From the NCBI GenBank assembly GCA_947377865.1, contig CANCHK010000015.1, positions 1 to 43,723 of the forward strand: a DNA stretch of 43,723 nt. Direction: 5' to 3'. This DNA is from Opitutia bacterium. GTDB lineage: Bacteria; Verrucomicrobiota; Verrucomicrobiia; Opitutales; UBA953. The number at the start of each line of letters is the position of its first letter. Position 1 is the stretch's first letter. A program made the position numbers and the translations under genes. Below, piece after piece: positions 19,415-26,694 of this stretch. The notes under the pieces were generated by a model that was not told where the DNA came from, made no database searches, and worked only from the letters and a program-made list of their open reading frames with translations.

Positions 19415-22357
19415 ATGGCGCCGCGTCAGCCGTTGCCCAACATCTCCGAAGACGATCTCATCGATCTCGCTGGCGGGGCGACCGTGCTCCTCGCCAAGGA
19501 GCTGGTGGCCAAGGGCAAGGTGAAGAAGGCCCTTTGGACAGCCCCGGTCGCGGAAGCCCTTGTCGACGACGGCACGGAATCCCGTGAAGCCCGCTGGAAC
19601 CTCCGCTCGGTCACCTTCCAACGAAACGAATGTGGCTGCGAAGTCTCCGTCGGACGGAGAAAACTCTGCGTGCACTCGGTCGCCGCCTACCTCGTCCTCG
19701 CCACCAAGGAAGGCTATATAAAGCCTGAGTCAGCGGCACCCCCGAAGCCGCCTGCGCCGCCCGGCAAACCGGCGGCAGCAACCACGACGAAAGAAAAGAC
19801 GGCGGACACAAAGAAGGAAAAGTCAAAGGAAGCGGAAACGACCCCGGCAGGACCCCGGCTCAAATCCCTCACTCTCTCGGAAAAACGCGGCACGCCCATC
19901 GAGGTGCGCTTCATCATTCCGCCCAACATCGTCACGGCCGCCGCGCGCGACGAGATTATCTGCCGACTTGAACTCCGCGTCGACGGCGCCCAGGTCGCGC
20001 CGGAGAACCTCGACCGCAGCAAGGCCTGGACCATCGAGCCTGACACGGTCTTCTTCTTGGCGATCCTCGAGAACCTCTGCCACGGCAAGCTCCAGGGCAT
20101 CCTCCCCCTCACGCGCCGCCACCTGCGCCAGCTCCTCGCCATCGGCAAGGGATTGAAAATCTTCCGCATGGCCAACGCGCCCGAGACCCCGCTGGCGTGG
20201 GACGGCGACCACCTCGACAAGGTCCACGAACACCTCGACGAACCCGTTGCGACGCCGCAGACCAATGCCGCTGGTGAAACCCCCGACGACGGACCCGAGG
20301 AACAGGAAGTCCGCTCACAGGAACGTGGCCGCGACGACCGCCCGTGGGTCGACGGCTCGATGAAGTGGCTGCGCATTCGCCTGCCCCAGCAGTCTTCCGG
20401 CCCGGTCGCCGAACTCCGCGACGTGCTGCAGCGCAGCGGCTTCACGCTCGAGACCACCACCCGTGAGTGGTACCTCGCCGGCACGATTCAAGTGCTCAAC
20501 TTCCTCGCCCGCCATCACAAGCTGCTGATGACGGACAACGGTGCGTTCTTCACGCACAACCTTTCGCACTCGCTCCGCAACGTCGACCTCGCCAAGGCGA
20601 AGTGCGATGCGTCCGAAGAGAACGACGGCTTCCGCTTTGCCATCGGCATCGACCCGGAAGGCAAGTCCCCGAAGGTCATCCAAGAGGCCCTCTCCAGCGG
20701 CCGCATGTTCTTCTACACCGACCAAGGTCCGCGCCTCATCACGCCAGAGCTGATGGAGTCGATCCGCAACGCCCAACGTCGCATCACCGGCGAATCCAAG
20801 CGCGACGTCGACCTAGACCTCAACCTGAAGATCGGGTACGCCGACCTCGCCAGCGCCGACGCCATCGCCGAGGAACTGCAGGCCGCGTTCGCGCCGCCCG
20901 AGACCTGGAGCAAGCGCTCCTCGGCAATCCGTAACCTTTCGAAGCTGCAGCCTGCACCTATCCGCGAGGAGCTCAGCAAAATGCTGCGCATCTACCAGCA
21001 GGTCGGCGTGGCCTGGCTCTGGCATATTCATAATAATTCACTCGGCGGCCTCCTCGCCGACGAGATGGGCCTCGGCAAGACCGTGCAGGCTTTGGCATTC
21101 ATGGAAGCGCTACGCCAGCATCGCCCCGAAGACGGCCCCTGCCTGGTCGTCTGCCCCGCCTCGCTCGTCGAGAACTGGCGCCGCGAAGCCCGCCGCTTCA
21201 CCCCCTCGCTAAAGGTCCTCGCGCACCACGGCCAGAACCGCTTCACCGCGCAGGAGTACCTGCAACGTTTCGACCTCGTTATCACGTCCTACGGCACGCT
21301 CTCACGTGACATCGCCGCATTCTCACTTATCACCTGGGGCGCCGCAATCTGTGACGAAGGCCAGAATATCAAGAACGCCCGTGCCCAGGCCGCCAAGGCG
21401 GTCAAACAGCTGGTCGCGAAAGGCCGTTACATCCTCACCGGCACACCCGTGGAGAACTCGCTCGAAGACCTGCGCTCACTCTTCGGCTTCCTAATGCCGG
21501 GCTACCTGCCCAAGCCTGAAGAACGCATCCAGGCCGAAGAACGCAAATGGCACGACGACCGCCTGCTGCAAATGGCCGCGCCTTACATCCTGCGCCGCTC
21601 CAAAGTCGCGGTCGCGCCTGAGCTGCCTGCGAAAATCGAGCAGATCGTCTACTGCGACTTCGAGGACAACCAGAAAAAGATCTACGACGAGATTCTCGAA
21701 TCCACCCGCCAGGAGATTTTCGAGATGGAGATGGGGGGTGCCACGCAGGCCCGTATCCAGATGGCGGCATTCAACCAACTGCTCCGCCTCCGCCAGATTT
21801 GCGCGGACCCGCGCATCCTCGATCCAAAGATGGAAGAAGCCGACTCGGCGAAGCTCCAGGCGTTCCTCGAGCTCGTCGAAGAATCTAAGGATGCCGGCCA
21901 CCGCATGCTGGTCTTTTCGACTTTCGTCACTGCGCTGCAGCTACTCAAAAAAGCCCTCGAGGATCGCGACATCCCCTACTGCTACCTCGACGGCTCCACC
22001 AAGGACCGCCAAGGCGTCTGTGACACGTTCAATTCCACGCCCACCATCCCCGTTATGCTCATGTCACTCAAGGCGGGCGGCACGGGCCTGAATCTGACCG
22101 GAGCGGACACCGTTATTCACTTCGATCCGTGGTGGAACCCCGCCGCCGAAGCCCAGGCCACCGACCGCGCCCACCGTATCGGCCAGACCCGTACCGTCAC
22201 CAGCATTAAGCTGATTGCCGCCGGCACCATCGAAGAACGCGTCATGGAGCTCCAAAAGTCCAAGTCTGAGATGTTGCGTAAGCTCCTGACCGAATCAGAC
22301 TCCGTCTCGTCCGGACTCAGCCTTGACGTCATCAAGGACCTCCTCCGCAAGGACTAA
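19415..22357 (+). CDS. SNF2-family DNA translocase with N-terminal SWIM zinc finger
   Basis: The 980-residue protein is an SF2 ATPase of the SWI2/SNF2 class. Near the N terminus C73, C75, C85 and H87 make a SWIM-type CxC...CxH zinc finger, followed by a Pro/Lys-rich low-complexity linker (about residues 105-150) and a long bacterial SNF2-associated region. The ATPase core starts around residue 530: Walker A in DEMGLGKT (near 549-556), a DEGQ box in place of DEAH, then the C-terminal helicase half with STKDRQ, LKAGGTGLNLTGA and the AHRIGQ box. Such bacterial proteins act on DNA-protein complexes, but their task is poorly known. ATG 19415 was chosen over a TTG at 19370. The TatC gene begins 4 bases after its stop. 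Confidence 0.9.
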   Translation: MAPRQPLPNISEDDLIDLAGGATVLLAKELVAKGKVKKALWTAPVAEALVDDGTESREARWNLRSVTFQRNECGCEVSVGRRKLCVHSVAAYLVLATKEGYIKPESAAPPKPPAPPGKPAAATTTKEKTADTKKEKSKEAETTPAGPRLKSLTLSEKRGTPIEVRFIIPPNIVTAAARDEIICRLELRVDGAQVAPENLDRSKAWTIEPDTVFFLAILENLCHGKLQGILPLTRRHLRQLLAIGKGLKIFRMANAPETPLAWDGDHLDKVHEHLDEPVATPQTNAAGETPDDGPEEQEVRSQERGRDDRPWVDGSMKWLRIRLPQQSSGPVAELRDVLQRSGFTLETTTREWYLAGTIQVLNFLARHHKLLMTDNGAFFTHNLSHSLRNVDLAKAKCDASEENDGFRFAIGIDPEGKSPKVIQEALSSGRMFFYTDQGPRLITPELMESIRNAQRRITGESKRDVDLDLNLKIGYADLASADAIAEELQAAFAPPETWSKRSSAIRNLSKLQPAPIREELSKMLRIYQQVGVAWLWHIHNNSLGGLLADEMGLGKTVQALAFMEALRQHRPEDGPCLVVCPASLVENWRREARRFTPSLKVLAHHGQNRFTAQEYLQRFDLVITSYGTLSRDIAAFSLITWGAAICDEGQNIKNARAQAAKAVKQLVAKGRYILTGTPVENSLEDLRSLFGFLMPGYLPKPEERIQAEERKWHDDRLLQMAAPYILRRSKVAVAPELPAKIEQIVYCDFEDNQKKIYDEILESTRQEIFEMEMGGATQARIQMAAFNQLLRLRQICADPRILDPKMEEADSAKLQAFLELVEESKDAGHRMLVFSTFVTALQLLKKALEDRDIPYCYLDGSTKDRQGVCDTFNSTPTIPVMLMSLKAGGTGLNLTGADTVIHFDPWWNPAAEAQATDRAHRIGQTRTVTSIKLIAAGTIEERVMELQKSKSEMLRKLLTESDSVSSGLSLDVIKDLLRKD

Positions 22358-22361
22358 CCCC

Positions 22362-23402
22362 ATGCTTTCCACCCTCATTCGCCGCAACCGCCCCCGCAGC
22401 GAGATGTCCTTCCTCGAACACATCGAGGATCTCCGCATTTCCCTGATGCGCGTGCTCGGCGTCTTCGCCATCGGCGTGGCCATCGCACTGGTCTTTTACA
22501 AAGAGATCCCCCAGCTGCTACAGCTGCCCCTAGAATGGGCCAAGCAGATCGACCCCGAAGGTATGTCCCAGCCTTCCGTCCAGGGCGACCTTCTCTTTCT
22601 CGGAGTCCTTTCGATTCCTTCCTGGCTCGTCAGCGTACCAGCAATTTCAACCCAGCTTCAGGAAACCCAGTTTATGGGCGTCTGGTCCGTGCTGATGTAT
22701 GCGGCGATTGCCGCTGGCATTGCCATCGCCTCACCGGTTTTTCTCTACGAAGTCGTCCGCTTCGTCGGCCCAGCTCTCAATAAAAAGGAACGCCGCGGGC
22801 TCATCCCTTTCTGTGCCGCCGGCCTGATTCTGTTTCTGATCGGAGCAGCCCTCGCCTTCTTCTGGCTCACGCCGATGTCCATCGTGGTCGTGCACCACGT
22901 CGCCCACGGCATGGACATCCGGATTAACTGGCAGGCCTCCGACTACTACTCGCTGGTGGTGATGATGTCTTTACTCACAGGCCTTTGCTTCCAGTTCCCC
23001 CTCGCCCTCATCATCATCATGTGGCTCGAGATCGTCCGACCGATGACGCTCCTGAAAGCCTGGAGAGGCATGTTCGCAGGCATTACAATCGGGGCCATCC
23101 TGATCACACCGATCGGCGACTTCATCTCGCTTGCTATCCTAGTAGCGGCACTCTTCGGCCTCTACCTCATCGCGATTTTCGTCGGCTCGGTGATTGTCCG
23201 CCGTAAGCGCATCGCCCGCGGCGACAAGCCCAACCCCGAAGATGACGATCTCCCCGAAGACGATGATGACGAGGACGAGGATGAAGATGACTCCCGCCCG
23301 AAACGCCAGAAGCCGGTGGCTCCTTCCGACAGCAGCCCAGCTCCGGCCAAGCCTAAGTCCACGCCTCCGCCTGCCGAAGGCGACCTTTCCTCCCTCGACT
23401 AA
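22362..23402 (+). CDS. tatC: Sec-independent protein translocase TatC with long acidic tail
   Basis: TatC is the twin-arginine signal receptor of the Tat system in the inner membrane. The product begins with FLEHIEDLRISLMR, the typical N-terminal EHLxELR-like motif, and has six hydrophobic segments with the PVFLYEVVRFVGPALNKKERR region. At 346 residues it is about 90 longer than usual: after the sixth helix (near residue 285) comes a basic stretch, a run of Asp/Glu, and a Lys/Pro/Ser-rich end. A second distinctive point is an extra loop between helices 1 and 2. Several Tat-type signals occur in this window (DUF1552, the protein at the right end). No tatA or tatB gene is adjacent. Confidence 0.9.
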   Translation: MLSTLIRRNRPRSEMSFLEHIEDLRISLMRVLGVFAIGVAIALVFYKEIPQLLQLPLEWAKQIDPEGMSQPSVQGDLLFLGVLSIPSWLVSVPAISTQLQETQFMGVWSVLMYAAIAAGIAIASPVFLYEVVRFVGPALNKKERRGLIPFCAAGLILFLIGAALAFFWLTPMSIVVVHHVAHGMDIRINWQASDYYSLVVMMSLLTGLCFQFPLALIIIMWLEIVRPMTLLKAWRGMFAGITIGAILITPIGDFISLAILVAALFGLYLIAIFVGSVIVRRKRIARGDKPNPEDDDLPEDDDDEDEDEDDSRPKRQKPVAPSDSSPAPAKPKSTPPPAEGDLSSLD

Positions 23403-23406
23403 ATCC

Positions 23407-24267
23407 ATGACCATGCGACTGCTTTTCGCCCTCCTCGTCTCCACACTCTGGGCTTCGGCCCAGACGACCACCGTTGGCACGAAGCCCGCGGACCCTGCCG
23501 CAGCCACAGCCTCGCCTCCTGCGACCACCATCACCCAGACCATCCCGAAGGCGGCCGAGGCAGATGAAGATACCGGCGTCATCATCACGCCGTTCCGCTC
23601 CCTCACGCTGCCCGACGCCAAAGCCAACCGCACCTTCCAACTCTCCAAGGTGAACAAGCTCGGCTTCACCGAGACCTCCAAAGAACTGCAGCGCCTCTAC
23701 TCGGCCTTCGCGACTCAACGCATCATCGACGGCTCGCCCGCCGGATCCAGCAAGGCCACCGGCTACCTCACCACTATCAACTACGCCCTCGTCCAAGACC
23801 TCGGAGATAACCGGTTCCTCGCCAAGGCCGCCTGGCCTGCCTCCGGACCCAACGAAGTCCTCGCCGCCGGCGTCGACACAATGGCCGTCCTGCTCCTTGA
23901 TAAGCCCGCTAAGCTCGGTGATACGGGCAAAATCAGCGGCATGCACGTCGGCACAGTCGCCCTTCGCTTCACGGCGGACTACGCCCCGCTCGTCGGTAAA
24001 CGCCTGACCCTTCGCCGGGAGGCTTTCGTCGAGTGCGCCACGCTCGAAGACTCCCCCTCCGGACTCCAGAAGTTCGTGGATGCGATCAACGCTGGCGCAG
24101 AGATGAGCGCGACGACCAACGAACAGATTTCTTGCAAGAAGTGCGGCGGTCTCGGCTTCACGCGCGAGGCCCAGAAAGGCCAGCTGCTCGACAAACGCGT
24201 CCCGTGTGCCGAATGCGCGAGCAGCGGTAAGGCGATTATCTCAGTCGAGACGAAGTTCGTCCCGTAA
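23407..24267 (+). CDS. Exported protein with C-terminal DnaJ-like CxxC pair module
   Basis: I do not recognise this 286-residue protein. It has a signal peptide, an Ala/Thr/Pro-rich linker (about residues 20-55), an uncharacterised middle domain, and near the C terminus two motifs, CKKCGGLGF and CAECASSGK, separated by about 17 residues. They resemble half of the DnaJ zinc-binding repeat (CxxCxGxG). Four cysteines could bind one zinc ion or a redox centre. The gene starts 4 bases after tatC. There is no J domain, so it is not DnaJ. A role as a periplasmic zinc-ribbon protein is an inference; Opitutales-type relatives with the same tail probably exist as hypothetical proteins. Confidence 0.65.
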   Translation: MTMRLLFALLVSTLWASAQTTTVGTKPADPAAATASPPATTITQTIPKAAEADEDTGVIITPFRSLTLPDAKANRTFQLSKVNKLGFTETSKELQRLYSAFATQRIIDGSPAGSSKATGYLTTINYALVQDLGDNRFLAKAAWPASGPNEVLAAGVDTMAVLLLDKPAKLGDTGKISGMHVGTVALRFTADYAPLVGKRLTLRREAFVECATLEDSPSGLQKFVDAINAGAEMSATTNEQISCKKCGGLGFTREAQKGQLLDKRVPCAECASSGKAIISVETKFVP

Positions 24268-24294
24268 CCCCTCCTGGGGGGAGTTTCGCCACAT

Positions 24295-24318
24295 CCTGCG
24301 CTTGCGCACAGGCTTTTT
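24295..24318 (+). terminator. Candidate terminator before the polyprenyl synthase
   Basis: CCTG plus CGC pairs with GCG and CAGG across a short loop with a two-base bulge, followed by CTTTTT. It lies between the DnaJ-like-module gene and the GTG start at 24336. Confidence 0.4.
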
Positions 24319-24335
24319 CGTCCGCACATTGCGGC

Positions 24336-25286
24336 GTGTCCTCCCCGCTACACACCGGACTTGAAGCCCATTTCGCGGCGCTCGAGAAATTCCTCGCGGC
24401 GCAGGAACTCGCATTCGAACCCGAAGTCCGCCCGATGGTCCGCGACGCGCTCGCCCACCCGGGCAAACGCCTCCGCCCGCTCCTGGCCTTCGCATCGGGC
24501 GCCGGCGGCCCGCCGCCCGATGCGCTTGTCCGTGGCGCGGGCATCATCGAGCTAGTCCACCTCGCCACGCTCGTCCATGACGACGTCTTGGACGGAGCCG
24601 ACACGCGCCACGGTAGCGACACGCCCAATCACACCCACGGTGCGCATGCAGCCGTACTTTTCGGCGACGCCCTCTTCGCCCACGCACTCGTACTCGCCGC
24701 CGACCACCCTACACCCGAGCTCTGCCGTATTGTTGCCCGGGCCTCCCGAGAAGTCTGCTCCGGCGAAGTCTGCCAGACGTTCTCGCGAGGTCATGACGAC
24801 CTTTCCCTTGAAGATTATTACCGCCACATCCGCCTAAAGACGGCCGAACTCTTCGAAGGCGCCTGCCAGGCCGGGGCCCTACTCGCTGGATACCCATCGG
24901 AACACATCAAGTCATGCTCCCTCTTCGGGCGACACCTCGGCATCGCCTATCAGATTTACGACGACCTCGTGGACCTGCTGCAAGACGACACCAAGGCAGG
25001 CAAGACCCTCGGTACCGACGCAGCGAGCGGCAAGCTGACCCTACCGATGCTCCTCGAACGCGACCTCTCCGGAAAAGGCTTCCTGACCACACTCCGTGCC
25101 GGCGGCGACGCCCGTCAACTTATCTCGGCTCCGGCTTGGCGTGAATGCTTCCGGCGACTCGACGCCGAGATCGCCGCGGCCGAACAGGCCCTCGAACCGA
25201 TCGCCGGCTCGCCCTCGCCCTACTTCTTGCTGCGCCTCACCGCATTCCTACGCGAGGCGGCAGCCCGACTCGCCCCCAAGGGATGA
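24336..25286 (+). CDS. Polyprenyl diphosphate synthase
   Basis: This 316-residue trans-prenyltransferase condenses isopentenyl diphosphate with allylic diphosphates. It has the lysine/arginine motif GKRLRPLL, the first aspartate-rich motif DDVLD (residues 82-86) and the second DDLVD (209-213), both magnesium sites. Chain length cannot be fixed by eye, but the single-chain length and the small residues before the first motif suggest a longer isoprenoid such as a quinone side chain. The start is GTG. Its stop overlaps the ATG of a 34-residue membrane protein by ATGA. Confidence 0.88.
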   Translation: MSSPLHTGLEAHFAALEKFLAAQELAFEPEVRPMVRDALAHPGKRLRPLLAFASGAGGPPPDALVRGAGIIELVHLATLVHDDVLDGADTRHGSDTPNHTHGAHAAVLFGDALFAHALVLAADHPTPELCRIVARASREVCSGEVCQTFSRGHDDLSLEDYYRHIRLKTAELFEGACQAGALLAGYPSEHIKSCSLFGRHLGIAYQIYDDLVDLLQDDTKAGKTLGTDAASGKLTLPMLLERDLSGKGFLTTLRAGGDARQLISAPAWRECFRRLDAEIAAAEQALEPIAGSPSPYFLLRLTAFLREAAARLAPKG

Positions 25287-25387
25287 GGATTTTTCGCACG
25301 ACCGCGGCGGAACGCCTGGCCCTCGCCTTTGTGCTCGGCTGTCTCGCTCTCGCGGCAGGATTACTGCTTCTCTGGCGCTCCCTCTGA
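25283..25387 (+). CDS. Small single-pass membrane protein overlapping the prenyl synthase
   Basis: The ATG lies inside the stop of the polyprenyl synthase (ATGA), a typical translational coupling overlap. The 34-residue product has a short basic N terminus (MRIFRTTAAERL), one hydrophobic helix of about 20 residues and a short RSL end. It ends next to the convergent DUF192 gene. I do not recognise it. The overlap, membrane topology and positive-inside pattern make it more credible than a random small frame, but no homology supports it. Confidence 0.5.
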   Translation: MRIFRTTAAERLALAFVLGCLALAAGLLLLWRSL

Positions 25388-25891
25388 TTAGGGAACAAAA
25401 CGCTTCGGGTCGAAGCCACGGGCCTGCAAAGCGGCCCGCAGGTCGTCGACATTGACCTTGTCGCCAGGCTTCACGCCGAAGTGACCGAACCACCCTGCCC
25501 GCATCTCGATGGCGAAGCGCACCTGATCGCTGCCGGACGCCGTGGTCTCGGTGTCGCCGGCGGTCATGGTACGCACTTCGAGCACGGTGCCATCCCGAGC
25601 CACGAACGCGATGTCGAGGTCGAGCGGGGTATCCTTCATCCAGAAGCTCATCCTGGTCTCGGCGTCATACATGAACGCCATGCCCTCCTCGTCGGGCAGC
25701 TTGGTCACGCCCATCAGGCCGCGGGCCTTCTCGAGGTCGGTGGCGGCGATCCGCAGCTGGGAAAGCACGAAGCCCATGCGCACGGGGAAGCGCGTCTCGA
25801 GGCCGAGCTCGGCGGAGGGGGCGGCGGCGGGCTGATGGCCGTCGCAGGCGACGAGCAGGCAAGCAAGGGAGAGGAGCGACAACCGAATCAT
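25388..25891 (-). CDS. DUF192 lipoprotein
   Basis: From ATG 25891 the 167-residue product has a lipoprotein signal with the lipobox LVAC (Cys16). The DUF192 domain follows, with the family landmarks ARGLMGVTKLP, GMAFMYDAETRMSFWMKDTPLDLDIAFV and the C-terminal AIEMRAGWFGHFGVKPGD. DUF192 proteins are widespread, usually exported, and of unknown function. A longer frame up to 26074 runs into the opposite gene and lacks a signal, so was not used. It diverges from the methyltransferase gene with 54 bases between. Confidence 0.85.
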   Translation of the reverse strand: MIRLSLLSLACLLVACDGHQPAAAPSAELGLETRFPVRMGFVLSQLRIAATDLEKARGLMGVTKLPDEEGMAFMYDAETRMSFWMKDTPLDLDIAFVARDGTVLEVRTMTAGDTETTASGSDQVRFAIEMRAGWFGHFGVKPGDKVNVDDLRAALQARGFDPKRFVP

Positions 25892-25945
25892 GGCGGCCAG
25901 TGTTCCTGCGATTGCCTCGGTGGCAAGATTCGCTTGCTTCGTCCC

Positions 25946-26659
25946 ATGGAGCGAGACCCGCAAGCCCATTGGCTCGAGACCGAGACGGCGTTGCACTACG
26001 CCCGGGCGGCCGTGCGCGTCGGCGTCTGGGCCTCCGAACGCACGCTCATCGAACGGTATTTCACCAAGAACCACCGCATCCTCGAACTCGGGTGCGGCGG
26101 CGGACGCGTCGCCCTCGGATTGTTACGGTCCGGCTACTCCGACCTGGTCGCGTCGGATTTCTCCCCGATCATGGTCAGCCTGGCCCGCGCGGTGCTGGCC
26201 GATCATGACGCATCCTGGGAGAAGACCGTCGAGCAGCAGGATGCCACCGCCCTCTCCTACCCCGACGCCTCCTTCGACCGGGCGATCTTCGCCTTCAACG
26301 GGCTGATGTGCCTGCCAAGCCGAGCGCATCGCCTCGCCGCCTTGCGCTCGATCCATCGCGTCCTGAAGCCGGGCGGCATCTTCCTCTTCACGGCTTCCGA
26401 TCGCGAGAAAGGCGCGAACGCCGCCTACTGGGCGAAGGAAGCTCGGCCGGGCGATGTCATCCCGGGCGACCGCTGGCACGAGAGCGACACCTCGCCGGTC
26501 TTCATCCATAGCAGCACCGAGCAGGAGACCCGCGAAGAACTCTCGGCGACAGGCTTCGCCGTCATCGAATGCCCGCTGAGCACCGAAGTGGCGGCCGATG
26601 GCCCGTTGGTCCGCGAGTTCGCCGGCGAGACGCGCTTCTTCGTCGCCAGAAAGGCTTGA
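25946..26659 (+). CDS. Class I SAM-dependent methyltransferase
   Basis: The 237-residue protein shows the SAM-binding motif I ILELGCGGGRVALGL near residue 45, an acidic residue after the next strand (VASDFS), and motifs such as FDRAIFAFNGLMCLPS and LKPGGIFLFTASD. These belong to the Methyltransf_11/25 group. The substrate cannot be predicted. The ATG at 25946 is preceded by no obvious ribosome site but fits the conserved N terminus better than the long upstream frame. The beta-helix gene begins 35 bases downstream. Confidence 0.82.
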   Translation: MERDPQAHWLETETALHYARAAVRVGVWASERTLIERYFTKNHRILELGCGGGRVALGLLRSGYSDLVASDFSPIMVSLARAVLADHDASWEKTVEQQDATALSYPDASFDRAIFAFNGLMCLPSRAHRLAALRSIHRVLKPGGIFLFTASDREKGANAAYWAKEARPGDVIPGDRWHESDTSPVFIHSSTEQETREELSATGFAVIECPLSTEVAADGPLVREFAGETRFFVARKA

Positions 26660-26694
26660 GGGAACCGACCCGCGAGGGTCTTGTCGGGATAACC

